A stretch of DNA of 64,000 nt from Saprolegnia diclina VS20 (GCF_000281045.1 NW_008246099.1:524202-588201), one strand, 5' to 3'; positions 23,143 to 34,450 are shown, counted from the first letter of the stretch. The notes: a model not told the origin generated them from the sequence alone. Program-made: numbers and translations.

Positions 23143-26100
23143 CTACTTGAGCAGCTGCCGCGCAAACGCGCCGCCTCCGAATGCCTCCTTGTAGCTCGGG
23201 TTGTGCAAGATGTCGTACGAGTGGCACCCGCTGAGCTGCAACGACGCCTTCGCCTCGGTGCTGCGGCGGGATATCGCAGCCGCGTACGCCGCCTTGAGCG
23301 ACGGCTTGAGGCTCGCTGACCCCAAGCCGTCCGAGAGGACGTGCAGCGGAAGCGCGTCGAAGTAGTTTGGGAGGTGCCGCGGTGGCTTGGTCTCCTTGAG
23401 CATGCGCGTGCACATGGGGAACACCGAGCGTAGCGCACCGCCGAGGTAATGAAACACAACGAGTCGTACAACCACAACAGCCACGCCGGCCACGGCCGCA
23501 GCAAAGAGCACCGCCGCAGGCATCGCGGTCGCACGGGTCACGACCTTGCCGCCCTTGTCAAGCACGGCGTTGAGATTGTAGCCTTGAAGCGTGAGCTCGG
23601 TGGCCGGCGATTGAAAGATGTTGGTGTTCGAGTACATCCAGATGCCAAAGAGCATATGCAGCAAGATCGCGTACGGTAGCATTGAGCCCACGACGGTCGC
23701 GATCCGGCCGTCGTACTGGGGCGGCGACCGCACGACGCGCAGGAATGCTATATCGTAAGCGTAAGTACCCAACCCACAAGGCTTGATCTTCGTACTAAAC
23801 TTATCGGTCCAGTACGTGATAATGATGCTGAAGAGCCCGATGAGCAGCATGAGCGGCATGCCCGACGAAAACTAGCAAATCGCATCATCCAAGCCACGTA
23901 TCGATAGACGTACGAGGAGCGTAATGAAGATCGTGTTGATGATCTGAGAGTAGCGCGTCGCGAGGTCAAACTCGGGGCCGCGGTAGAGCGCCTCGAGGTC
24001 GCGCTGGGTCTCTTGCCGAGTTCGCGTAAAGTCGAACGTAAAGCTGCGGTCCCGCCACTGCGCAACCTGCCGAAGAAGGTACGTGACAAAGACGCCAATC
24101 TGCGGCGAGATGGCGTTGATGAGCATCGTCAGCAGCAGCGCGACGCCCACGTCGTTGTACCAGTCGACGCTAAAGTCGGCGTACTTGCCGTTCAAAAGCG
24201 ACAAGCCGACAAAGTGAAACCCGGTATCCGACGTGGTCGAGATCTACGGTCGACCCTATAATGGACCAATCCTGTCCAGTATCGCCTACCCCGCTGAGGT
24301 TGGCGTTGAGGAAGAGCACGATGAGCGTCGTGTTGAAGAACTGGGCGAGGAAAATTTTGCGTACGGTCGAGACAATGACGGCCGAGAGCGTGTGGCTTTT
24401 TTGGAGCCGCACCAGGTACTGCAGGACAGGTGTCAGGAGGGCGTTGACAAGGACGACAACGACGACGGACCCGACCATGAGCGCTTGGATCGTCAAGTAC
24501 TCGCTGCCCCACGTCTTGCAGTACTTGGCCGACGTCTGGGTCGTGGGGTTGTAAAACTCCAAGTCCATGGTTGCTGGTAACGACGCGGTGGCGAGAAGAG
24601 CGGCCTTGCAGTAGCACATGACCATGGCCATTGCGGGCGACGACGACGCGGTTTGCTCCTGGATGACGTCCCACTGCGTCACGTTAACGGGGCAGGCAAG
24701 TGGCGTCGCAAACTTGGCCGTGAGCTCGTTCTTCTTGGTCTTTGCGAGGTAAATGATGAGAAAACTCAGCAGCAAGAGTGCGAGCGCCACAATGTTGACG
24801 CAGACCACGCGCAACATGCGCGCCGCCCACGAGTAGTCGAGGTTCTCCCAGATGATGTCGGTCGGGTCTGGTGCGGGCTCGATGCGCATGCGCTTCTTCA
24901 TGAAGCGTTTGTGGTACGGCTGGAAGAGGCGGTGCAAAACGCCGAGACTCGGGTACTCGCGCAGACAGCGGAGGTAGCCCTCTTCGTCCTCGAACGTTAT
25001 GTAGGCCGTGACCGCGACGAGCCCTTTGCCTTTTTGCGCCGCCTCCCACTCGTCGAGCCACTTGTCATGCTTTTGCAGCTTCTCGTCCAAGGCGCGTGAC
25101 GCTTTTAGGAGCTTCCCGAGCCGCTTCTCAAAGATGTGCGGCTTGAGCTTCTCCTGGAGCGCTTTGAACTTGGCGATGCGCTGGTTCTCGAGAAAGAGCT
25201 GCGCTGCCACCGTCCCTCGCTTGCGCATGACGTCGATTTGGACGGCGTTCGTCATGCCAAAGTGCACGTCGGCGACCTTGACTGGGATCGGGTTGTACAC
25301 GGGCTCCTTGGCAGTGAGGACCGTCTCGAGGTGCGTCGCCAGCTATTTCAACCATAAGGAAACGATGTCAGATAGGAAGCGGACGCACGTCGACCCCGAG
25401 CTTGAGGACATCCGTGTGCTTTGGCAAGTGCAGCAGTTGCACCGTGTAATTCTGCACCGTTGTGCGCTCGTGCTCGATGCGTGCCATCGCATTTGCCTCT
25501 TGTCGCTTCATCCAGACCACCATGAGGAGGAAGACGGCGCACGCGATGACATCGAGGCCGACAGCCATCTTGAGAAACAGGGGGCGCTACGTAAAGGCGC
25601 CGGTTCGATCTGCACAAGTGATTTCTTCGGGTACCGTGATGGCGTCCCAGCCCATGATGCGAAACGCCCATGAGTTGGAAATGTCAATTTGGGTCGTAAA
25701 GCACTGCGCGACGACGAGGAGCCCGCGCGTCGACGGCGACGGGCAGGTCGAAAAGTCGCCACCCGCCAAAAGTCCCGCGCTGCAAAAGACGCTCGAGTTG
25801 CCACCGGGCGGACACGTCGTGTTCCACGAACTGTCGGCCTTCCAGAGATAGTCGCTCGACTCGGTGACGTTGATCGTGCACGAGGTTTGGCCGAGGCAGA
25901 GGCCTTGGACGATCGACTGCGCCGAGGGGCCGCTGCAGCCAGCCACCGTTTGCACTTGCAGCGCCGAGAAGTTCGCGCTGCCATCCGCATTCTTCTCAAA
26001 CGCGCAGCAAGGACTGTTGACGGACGGGTAGTTGCCCGCGTAGCAGCCGTGGCCCGACGCCAAGCAGGTCGCGACGCCACTCACGTCCACGGGGCTCGCC

Positions 26101-27032
26101 TGGCACGCGCCTTGGTCGTTGGGCGCATACCGGGAAGGACACGCGCAAGTGCCTTGGTCGTCGTAGCTCGAGTACGACGCCTAGAAGATCAAGTTGATAT
26201 TTTACTTGCGAACGCAAATCGTACGACGAGGCTGCCAATTTCGCCGTAGTCGCACGTGAGCGTGAGGGCATCGCCGACCTTGGCGTGGCCGCACGTGGTG
26301 GTTTGCTGGCCGAGGTTGCCCATGCTCGTCATGCCGAGGACCGAGATCGGGTTTTTCTGGATCTTGAGCGTGACGGCGTCCATGTTGCTGCTGCCGCCGA
26401 TGACAAAGATGGCCATCGCCGGCACGCTCAGAATGAACATGACGAGGAAGAGCCAGGCCATGACTTTCTATCGACATCGAAGTCAATGCCACGTAGCATG
26501 CAAACGTAATGCGTACGAGGAACTTGAAGTAGAGAGCAATGCCGAGGCCATACTTGCTCAGCACCATCGAGTCGGTCGGGAGCTTGTGGAACGAGTGCGC
26601 GCCAAAGTCCGTGCCGCAGACCGGGTACGTCACCGGCACCGGGTGGTTCATCTTGTCGACCAGTGTCGACGAGTAGCACATGGGGTGCGTGAGGCCGCGG
26701 TCGCGCCGGCACTTTGCGAACGAAAGGTACTTGTAGTGCTTGGTGCCGCAGTCGGGTGGGTACCCGCCCAGCTGCGGGTCGCCCGTCGGAGACCCGAGGT
26801 TGGGCGCAAACCCGTCCGCGACCGACGGATCAATCTTTAGCGCGACCGCATCGGGCGGCACCTTCTCGGCACTTGTCTCGTCATCCAGCGGCACGTCGAT
26901 GCGCAGCGCCTCGGACGGCGACGTGGGTAGCGCGAGATCGTCGTTGGCGATCACGTCAGCGACAACCTCGGCGAGGACTTGGGCGACAACTTCAGACGCC
27001 ACAAGCTCCAGCGTGCTCTCGGCAGTCGCCAT
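23143..27032 (-). CDS. OSCA/TMEM63-family channel with lectin-like ectodomain
   Basis: Related proteins are mechanically or osmotically gated cation channels. Eight exons (introns 42-49 bases) give 1188 residues. An acidic cytosolic N-tail (about 1-150) leads to a first membrane span (WLFLVMFILSVPAMAIFVIG). An extracellular Cys-rich region of about 230 residues follows, then a second span (LDVIACAVFLLMVVWM), a cytosolic RNA-recognition-like loop with a coiled segment, and the channel core. Family hallmarks are DPTDIIWENLDYSWAARML before the core and YWTDKFTFLRVVRSPPQYDG near the end. The latter appears only when a 48-base in-frame intron (23748-23795) is removed. The ectodomain matches the pattern of SUEL/galactose-binding lectins (LTCDYGEI, CLGQTSCTINVTES, a late LLVVAQC) with several Asn-X-Ser/Thr sites. 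The ATG at 27032 is the only plausible start. Confidence 0.82.
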
Positions 27033-27886
27033 GGTGACGGTTCCCGACTGGGAAGCGTTGCTGCAAATTTAGGGCGGCGGTTCCCGTCTGAAAACCGCCG
27101 GAGATATCGCAATGCAGAAGAGCGTCCTACTGCGCACGCACTAGTGCATCTCTGTGGCCAGAGACGACGGAACAACGTATCCTGTAGAGCTGTCCTGCGT
27201 CTGTCGCGATGGTGGCTTGAGCTATGCAGCCGTCATTGACACACGTGCACCTCTGCGCGGACGGTCTCGCTGCTGTCAATGACGTCGCCGGCGCATCGAT
27301 CCAATTGGTCACGGTCATCGCGCGCCTCGAGCCCGACGCGCGCGCATTCGAAACTGTACGTCCCATGCTCCAACAGCAGCCAGCAGCGACGTAACACTGG
27401 AGAATTGCGATCATCGTGCTTCACGCCTTTGCCTGGGATCGCCGATCAGCAGAGCCTTCTCCTGCCTCGGCCTCCAGCCACACCACTTCCTCCAGCCATC
27501 CAGCCATCTTCCTCCAGCCAAGCCTCCGCCTCCAGCCATACCTCTTCCTCCAGCCATGCATCCATCTTCCTCCGGCCTTGGATTGTCTGCGGACGTTGCG
27601 GGGGCAGAGATGCGACGCTCCGCCTGCCCGTTCTCTTTCCGCGCTGGCTTTCGGTTCCCGAGACTGGGCATGGGTTCGCTTTTATTTTTGTCATTAAATT
27701 GTCCAAATCAATGCCAAGTCCAAGGATCCATACCTTTTTTCATAAAAACAAAAAAAATAGCGACGCGCGTCGCAATAAAAGAGACCCGTGTGTGGCAGCG
27801 CATACATTTTTGACCAATCAAATGGCGCCGTGTCTGATTACCCACTCTCAGCCGCGTCATTTGCCAACTTGCGAGCAGGTATCATT
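27033..27886. other. divergent intergenic region
   Basis: This lies upstream of both the OSCA-like gene (minus) and a small gene at 27887 (plus). Apart from a short degenerate repeat at 27472-27556 I see nothing supported. Around 27728-27775 the sequence is A-rich. Confidence 0.4.
27472..27556. repeat. degenerate CTCCAGCCA minisatellite
   Basis: CTCCAGCCA occurs five times without change, starting at 27472, 27490, 27512, 27530 and 27548. The spacing is 18, 22, 18 and 18 bases, with an extra TCCAGCCA at 27499. It is a small 18-base-period tandem repeat in non-coding DNA. Confidence 0.7.
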
Positions 27887-28138
27887 ATGGTGGGGTTTGG
27901 CCGGAAGAAGTCGACGAGCAACGCGGGCAGCGACACGGCGCTGGACCGCAAGGGCAAGGTCGACGGCTCGAGCCTCCTCGACGGCAACGGTGACCCGACC
28001 GGCGGTGCGCTCTTTGGCGCCGAAGTCTTTGACAAGAAGGTCAAGCGCGAGTCCAACAACGACGACGACGACGTGGGCCAGGAAAACAAAAAGCCCAACA
28101 AGCGCTGGTTCCGCCTCCCAGGCCTCAAGCGCAAGTAA
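27887..28138 (+). CDS. small basic/acidic protein, unknown
   Basis: A single open frame of 83 codons plus a stop, starting MVGFGRKKSTSNAG and ending RWFRLPGLKRK. It is charged, with a short acidic run (NNDDDD) before the basic tail, and has no membrane span or signal peptide. Codon use is GC-ending and matches real genes nearby, unlike the shadow frames. The ATG at 27887 follows an AG-rich leader; an upstream in-frame start is possible but its codons look non-coding. I recognise no family and propose no function. Confidence 0.5.
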   Translation: MVGFGRKKSTSNAGSDTALDRKGKVDGSSLLDGNGDPTGGALFGAEVFDKKVKRESNNDDDDVGQENKKPNKRWFRLPGLKRK

Positions 28139-28844
28139 GCGCACGGTATTTTATGTGGCGTCCCTTTATGTGCACAGATATCTGGTCTAATGCGATCAAT
28201 ATACCCCACGATTCTGACTTGATATGACCTGCGCTGCCTCGATGATCGCCGCCACATCTGCAACATCACACATCTTGCTCGTTAGAGGCGCGGCGTGGCG
28301 CTGCGGACACCGCACGCCCGAAGCGCCACGACGACAGAAAGGCCACGTATGACCAGCTTGGGCCAATGCGACCTCTCGTCACCCAACGATACCAGCCATC
28401 AAGGAAGCCCGACTCGTCAACTGCAACGTTGTGCATGCCCGACATTGCAGCACAGAGCGCCCTCGTCAACGTGCTCTGGAAGCTGCGTTCAACACCACGG
28501 GTTCAACACCCGAGCTACTGCCAGTTTCGTTACACGCCAGACGCACGCCATGACCTTTACGATGATACTGTAACTCCGCCACAGCTCTCCGCTGCTGAAA
28601 TTGTTGCTCTGCCCACGCCGTCCACCTCGAGCTGCCGCCGACCGGGCGGCGAACGACGCCGAACACACCCACTCGCGGCCGCGTTATCAGACACGGTATC
28701 AGATGCCAAGCTACTCGAGTGACAACCGCGCGACGACGCGACCGATCGCATACAGCGTCCACCCGAGTCGACTCGATGCAAGCGACGGAGAAGGAGAGAA
28801 ATATATATTTGTAGCTTCTAGTGCCGTCGCCCAAGCCCTCGACC
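28139..28844. other. convergent intergenic region
   Basis: It lies between the small gene at 27887-28138 and the BOP1 stop. A minus-strand frame near 28266-28469 (GFLDGWYRWVTRGRIGPSW) reads somewhat like protein, but I could not extend it with splice sites into a gene. I leave it unassigned. Confidence 0.35.
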
Positions 28845-31275
28845 TTAGTGGATGTTTTGGTAGAGGCGGATCGTGTTGTCGGCGCCGCCGCTGGCGATCC
28901 AGGGCAGCGTCGGGTGGAAGGCGAGCGTCATGACGCCGAGGCCGCCCGTGACCTCGTGGCCGCGCAAGATCTTGAGCGGCACGATGAGCGGGTTCTTGAT
29001 CAGGTCCGAGTAGACCATCGCGTGGAAGATGTGGATCGTGCCGTCGTCCGAGGCCGACGCCATGAGCGGGTACTTCTTGTGGAAGCCGACGGCGCGCGTC
29101 GCCTTCTCGTGGTACTTGAGCGTCTTGTACGGCGTCGACGAAAGGTCCAAGTCGAACCAGCAGAGGCGGCGATCGTAACTGCCCACGAGCACGTGGTCGC
29201 CCGTCGGGTGCACATGCAGCGACGAGATCCACTTGACACCGCTCGAGAGCTTCTTGACCATCGCCTGCTGCACGAGGTTGTACACGCGGACGTGGGTCTG
29301 CGTCGCGAGGAAGAAGAAAGGCTTGGACGGGTGGAAGGCCACGGTTTGGATCGACCCGAGCTTCTTCGTGAACGGGTTCTGCGACGACCGCTTCGAGATC
29401 TGGTGGATGAGGACAGAGGACGAATCCGCCGACGGCACGACCGTCGAGAGGTAGTCGCCCTTGTAGTGCCACGCCACGTCGGTGACGAGACCGCCGTGGT
29501 GCAGGACGACGCGGACACCGCGGCCGTGGCGCGCGCTGCTCGGGTGGAAGGTCCACTTGACCGGCATGCGCGCCTTGCGGGCCGCCGCGTCAATGTCTTC
29601 TTCGGTGGTGTCGACGACCGTCGTGTTCTCGTCGTCGTTGTCGGCCGCCTCGAACGCCTTCGTGCCCTCCATGTCGCCAAAGAGCGCGTTCGTGATGTCG
29701 GTCTCGTCGCCGTTGCCCGTGCCCGTCGCAATCAAAAGCATCTTCTTGGCCGCGACGACCGCCACCACGTGGTGGTCCTTGTTGGGGCACCACTCGACCT
29801 TGTGGACGACGGCGCCAATGCGCCACGTGTGGAGGCACCGACCGGTCTCGACTTCCCAAAGACGCACCGTGTGGTCTTCCGAGCCGGACACGAGGTACTG
29901 GCCCACAGGGTCCATCGAGATCGAGCGAATGCGGCCCGTGTGGCCGTTGAAAGCAAGCGCGAGCGTGTTGGGGAACGGACGGAGATCGCGGGGCTTGGGC
30001 AGCTGCGGCACGAGCGACTCCGGGTCGATGTTGAGCCGGCGCTTGTTGACGCGCGGGCACAGGTACAAGTCGAGGCAGCGCTCAAAGCGCTCGCGGACAA
30101 AGTTGGAGTAGCCGCTGACCTCGCGGAGACTGTTGAACTTTTGCGGGATAAAGTTGAGCTGGCGGTCGGACGGGTCCATCTCGAGCCACGCACGCTTCTC
30201 CTCTTCCGTAAAGAGGTACTCCTCGGGCGGGTTGTACGACTCGGCGTGGCCGGGCAGCACCATCTTGGGGGCCTGGACGTGCGCAGGGCCCTTGGTCACC
30301 GGCACCTCATCGTTCTCGAACCACATTTCGTACGCCTCGGGCTTCTTCTCGGGCGTCTGGTCGAGCTTGATGCGGCCTTCCTTGATACCCTTCATGATCT
30401 TGACGACCTTCATCTTTTCCCACTTGGAGGGGAGGAAGCGCGCCTTGGGCTCCTGGTCGTTGCCGAGCGAGTGGATCATCTTCTCGGACGTAAAGTAGTC
30501 GACGTAGTCCTGGTGCTCGTTGAACTCGGGGTGCGCGAACGCACCGGCTTGGATGCGGCGGATAATCTCCATCTCGCGGTCCGAGATGACAACCTTGCGG
30601 TCGTTGTAGGCGTCATAGATGGTGCGGGCGTAGTTGGGGTCGTCCTTGGCCGCAATCGCATTGTCGATGCCGTCGCCCTGGTTCTGCTTGATGATCTTCT
30701 GGCCGTCGACCGTGTAACCAATGTGGTCGTAGTCCTCGTACCAACGGAGCGGCACGTTACCGATCGTGTTGTGCACCTCCTACGACGTTGCGTGAGCTTC
30801 TCCTTCTTGCTACGAAGGTTGCAAGTACCTCGTCGTCCGACGAAAGATCGTCCATGTGCAAGTGCGATGCCACCTTCAACGAGCCGTCCTCACGCATGCG
30901 CTGGAGCATTTCCTCGCGCGACTCGACCTTCCGGCGCGTCTCGCGTTCGTCTTCCGATTCGTCGTCGTCCTCTTCAGCGTCATCGTCGTCGTCGGACGAA
31001 GAGCCTTGGTCTTCGAAGCCATCGTCATCTTCGTCCTCCTCGTCTTCATCGTCGTCGTCATCGCCCTCGTCGTCGCCATCCTCACTCTCTTCCTGGCTGC
31101 CTTCGTCCGTCGGCTCTTCCTCTTCCTCGTCGCTGCTGGGCGTCGCCGGCTTCTTCGGCGCGGGCTTCTTGGCAGCAGGCTTCTTGGCAGCAGGCGTCTT
31201 GGCGGCAGGCGTCTTGGCAGCAGGCGTCTTGGCGGCAGGGCGCTGCGGCGCGATCGCGGATCCTTTGCGGGCCAT
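28845..31275 (-). CDS. BOP1: ribosome biogenesis protein BOP1/ERB1
   Basis: A nucleolar protein of the PeBoW (Pes1-Bop1-WDR12) complex, needed for 27S pre-rRNA processing and 60S subunit assembly. Two exons (30829-31275 and 28845-30779) give 793 residues, near the family length. The N-terminus has short Ala-Lys-Pro repeats (AAKTP, AAKKP, APKKP) and then a long Asp/Glu/Ser tract. The junction of the 49-base intron restores the family signature NTIGNVPLRWYEDYDHIGY. Next come the BOP1NT region (FVRERFERCLDLYLCPR) and C-terminal WD40 repeats (SGSEDHTVRLWEVETG, SGGADNTIRLYQNIH). The ATG at 31275 (MARKGS) is the first in frame. POP4 diverges from the same intergenic region. Confidence 0.93.
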
Positions 31276-31785
31276 CGCTTTGAGAACTTCAACAGACGAT
31301 GATTCGATGGCGCTCGGTGAAACCACAGCTACCAACCAATAATAATCTTCCCAATTTGCCGCCGTTTGATTGGTCCGATCGCAAATGGACCGAGATGTTC
31401 CTTCATTACAACGCACCCAGGTGCAGAAATATACTGCAGGGCAGTGCAGTGTCCGGATACGTTGCATATTCGCTATATCAGTACACTTGTACACTCCAAC
31501 CGAGGACCTTTACGCAATAAGTTTTAGAGGGAAAACAAACGGATACCACCTGATATTATGTCGCCAAGCGGCTCGGGGCCGATGCTTTGCGTACAGCGGG
31601 CTCCTTGACCCTCTCGTAGCAGAGACAATCGCTCGAAGTGGCTTGCTGCGTCAACGATGCAAGATCCCAGGACGCTTTATCTGTGCGAATTTCGAGTGCA
31701 TCCGGAACGACCAGCACCCGATTCAGACAGCGCTGCTTTGAAGGAATTACTCGTCATCATTGGGATCCAGCAACTCAACAGCGCG
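31276..31785. promoter_or_regulatory. divergent BOP1/POP4 promoter region with CCAAT boxes
   Basis: It lies between two divergent genes of RNA and ribosome processing. Three CCAAT-type boxes cluster about 60-100 bases upstream of the BOP1 start: CCAAT at 31336-31340 and 31351-31355, and the reverse form ATTGG at 31369-31373. CCAAT boxes bind NF-Y-type factors in many eukaryotes; their use here is inferred. Confidence 0.4.
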
Positions 31786-32865
31786 ATGGAGAAGCGGAAG
31801 CAGCTCCTCGACTCGCTGGACGCAGCCTTCGCGACGAAGAAGCCCAAGCTCACGCATGTCAAGCCACTCGCGCCTGGCGTGGTCCAGACGAGCAAGCCCA
31901 ACCAAAAGGCCAACCAGAAAGCCAATAACGCACTCGGTAGCCAGAAAAACAACCAGAAGAGCAACCAGAAGCCCAAGTCTGCACCCAGCAAACCGAATGC
32001 CAAGCAACAAGCACCCAAGGCTATTGTGGATCCACTCTACGCGACTCTGACCGACGAGACCAAGCTGCGTCTGGCGCCAAGCGCGACGAAAGGGCGCCAA
32101 AACATCAAGCTTCTCGAGACGCAGCTCGCAGCGATGGCGCTCAAGAAGCCGTCGACGACCGAAGACTTTGTGGAGAAGATCAAGAGCAAAGCGCTGCAAC
32201 TGCACAACCCGCACAAGGCCAAGAAGCCACTTAATGCGGCGCTCCAGTCCATCCACGTACAGACATCGCTCTCGTCGTGCGCTACTGACATATCTCGATC
32301 CGTAGTTTCCCAAGCGCCTGAGCCAAGGGCAGCGTCGGGCCGCCGGCTACCATGTCGCCACGCCATCTCTTCCGTACGTTTCTCCATCGATTGTCGCTAA
32401 AGGAATACGCTTGTAGATATGCGTCGGCCTTGGAGCTGCATGACCTCTGGCTGCAATACATGGCCGACCTCATCGGCAACGAGGACCTGTAAGCACTTAT
32501 TGTGTATTGTCGCCGCTGAACTACGCTCAATAGGTCGGCGATCCCGGCCAGCACGTCGTTTGCTACGTGTTCTTTTGGTGCCAAGCTCCGCAAGGCCGAC
32601 TACAACGGCTGTCTCTTGAGAGGTAGTCGGCGATTCGATCCTTGCTGATCCCAACTTATATCTATTGACTCTAGTCGTGCGGTCGCGGAATCCGGGTCTT
32701 ATCGGGCTTGAAGGCGTCGTCTTGGCCGAGCACAAGAACGTCTTTCAGCTCGTGACGGCGAAAGAAAAAGTTGTCCTCGTGCCCAAGGTCGGGTCGTCCT
32801 TTGCGTTCACACTGGACACGAGCACGTTCCGCTTTGACGGCGATGACTTTGCGTTGCGGCAGTAG
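31786..32865 (+). CDS. POP4: RNase P/MRP protein subunit POP4 (Rpp29)
   Basis: It is a protein subunit of RNase P and RNase MRP, which mature tRNA 5' ends and pre-rRNA in the nucleus. Five exons (31786-32256, 32306-32373, 32417-32488, 32534-32622, 32675-32865) give 296 residues. The N-terminal half is basic and low in complexity, rich in Lys, Asn and Gln. The C-terminal half is the conserved barrel: CSFGAKLRKADYNGCLL, VVRSRNPGLIGLEGVVL, then FQLVTAKEKVVLVPK. The VVRSRNP segment forms across the intron at 32623-32674. I chose the ATG at 31786 (MEKRKQLLDSLD); an in-frame ATG at 31657 would add residues with no family support. Confidence 0.87.
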
Positions 32866-33007
32866 AAACAAATCAACTTTTTATCAACCTTGTGGAGCCG
32901 TAACTGAACGGGTTGACAACGCCGATACTACGGTCAATGTTCGGACGGCGACTCGAGTCACAGACCATACCATACCGCAGTGTTATTACAACTCCAGTCG
33001 ACACGGG

Positions 33008-33584
33008 TCAGTTGTCTTCTTCGCAAGCGCGCGCGACGAGCAAACCAGTCGGCGTAGCGACCTCGTCGTTGCCAAATGTAGTTCGCAGCCCAAGATGAGC
33101 CCAGCGCTCGTCGGTCGCTGAACAACAGATCAGGTTGGCGCGCAACGAACCGGAACACAGCACAAGGCTTGCGGAATGGCGGGAAGCTGCGACCGAATCG
33201 CTCGCAATGGCGACGTCGACCTAATCATGGCAGCACCATGCGGAAGAGAGCACCCATAGTACACGTAAGTACAACATCCTTGCCCGAGTACATGTAGGTC
33301 GCTTGGCTTTGGGCATCGGCGCCATGAAGTGATACGAGGTCGGTCATTTGAGAAAGGCCAAGGCTGGTGTCTTTTGACACTGGACCGAAATCGTTTGGCT
33401 TTGGAGAAGACTGCATTCGCCATGGAAGTTCTCCTTGGATCGGTATTGCGCAATCTCTGTCGTGGACTTTTCCCGCCAAAAATGACGCATCTTCCACCGT
33501 CGGGACGTTGCTGACCAAGCCGACGAGCGACCAAATCTGGTTGACGCCACCTGAGCGCAGATTTGTGGCAGCTCCGCAAAACAC
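33008..33584 (-). CDS. possible small gene or gene remnant lacking an ATG
   Basis: A minus-strand frame of about 100 codons can be joined through a 50-base GTACTT...TTAG interval (33220-33269) to a second coding-like stretch ending at TGA (33008-33010). The joined product would be about 175 residues and reads like protein (GGVNQIWSLVGLVSNVP; GNDEVATPTGLLVARA). The upstream part begins without an ATG and hits an in-frame stop just before. The next ATG (33415-33417) would leave about 118 residues. It follows MRTO4 on the same strand by about 50 bases. It may be a decayed gene, a misassembled 5' end, or chance. I recognise no family. Confidence 0.3.
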
Positions 33585-33637
33585 CAGATCTAGATAGTTC
33601 AGATGTAGATTTGTCTATAAAAAGTTACAGTAGGGAA

Positions 33638-34351
33638 TTAGTCCGACATGTCGGCGTCTTCGTCGTCGTTGTTGGCCGACGCCTTCGTCTTGCGCTCGGC
33701 GATGCGCGCGTACTGGCCGTCCTTGGACCACCGCGAGAGCATCTGGACGTTGAAGGTGGCCATCTTCTTGTCAAAGTGGACGAGGAGCTTGGCCTGCTCG
33801 GGCGTGAGCGTCTGGCCTTCTTTGCAGATCGTGTGCGCGTTGTTGAGCGTGATGACGCTGCGCTTGAGGTCGACCGGGAGGCCGAGCGCACGGAGCGACT
33901 CGACCATCGAGCCAACAAACTGCGAGAGCGGGCCAGCGGGGATCGTGACCGTCTCGGTCGCGACAAAGCCCGACTTGGCGTAGTCCTCGACGCTGAGCTT
34001 GGCAAAGTACTCACGGACTTCGTCGTCGCCCTTGTTGGTCATGAGAAGACCGACGCTGCCCGAGATGTCGTTCGAGAGCTTGAAGAGGTTCTCGGCGTAC
34101 TCCTCTTCGGGCGACCGGCCGAGTGCGACCTTCATGACCTTGTTCTTGCCAAGGAAGAAGCGGCTGTCGGCAAAGTCGGCGCGCACCACCTTGAAGTGGT
34201 TCGTGCGCATGTTTTCAAACGAGAAGACGTAGATGGCGCTGTAGTCATCGACGGCCGACCGGATCGAGTCGACGACGCCCTTCTTGAGGTCCGCGCCCTT
34301 CTTGCTCGTCTGCGTAAGCGGCTTCGTTCGGACACGGCGGGACTTGGGCAT
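33638..34351 (-). CDS. MRTO4: mRNA turnover protein 4 homologue (ribosome assembly factor)
   Basis: A nucleolar paralogue of ribosomal stalk protein P0. It occupies the P0 site on pre-60S particles and is later exchanged for P0. It is a single exon of 237 residues, the usual family length. Diagnostic segments are MPKSRRVR at the start, IYVFSFENMRTNHFK, the invariant FFLGKNKVMKVALGR, VGLLMTNKGDDEVREYF and GLPVDLKRSVITL. The acidic tail ends DEDADMSD. It lacks the long C-terminal stalk peptide of true P0, which is why I prefer MRTO4. The ATG at 34351 matches the conserved MPK(S) start; an in-frame ATG at 34381 is upstream of it. Confidence 0.92.
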   Translation of the reverse strand: MPKSRRVRTKPLTQTSKKGADLKKGVVDSIRSAVDDYSAIYVFSFENMRTNHFKVVRADFADSRFFLGKNKVMKVALGRSPEEEYAENLFKLSNDISGSVGLLMTNKGDDEVREYFAKLSVEDYAKSGFVATETVTIPAGPLSQFVGSMVESLRALGLPVDLKRSVITLNNAHTICKEGQTLTPEQAKLLVHFDKKMATFNVQMLSRWSKDGQYARIAERKTKASANNDDEDADMSD

Positions 34352-34434
34352 GGTGGCTTTTGGAAAATGCTCTTTGGGCACGACTGGTATCTGCGCTTCC
34401 CACCAATCAATCTCCCAACCGCGCCATGCGAGCT

Positions 34435-34450
34435 CGAAGTTCGAAGTCCA
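34435..34450 (-). promoter_or_regulatory. shared 16-mer CGAAGTTCGAAGTCCA, MRTO4 side
   Basis: CGAAGTTCGAAGTCCA lies 84-99 bases upstream of the MRTO4 ATG. Its core contains the palindrome TTCGAA. The same 16 bases recur at 35024-35039 upstream of eIF3h. The factor is unknown. Confidence 0.45.

Noticed and set aside
28821-31283. An 820-codon frame antisense to BOP1
   Set aside because: It is a codon-bias shadow of the real gene, which has the BOP1 signature and WD40 repeats on the minus strand.
33638-34351. Ribosomal stalk protein P0 rather than MRTO4
   Set aside because: The start MPKS, FFLGKNKVMKVALGR and the lack of the long acidic stalk C-terminus fit MRTO4.
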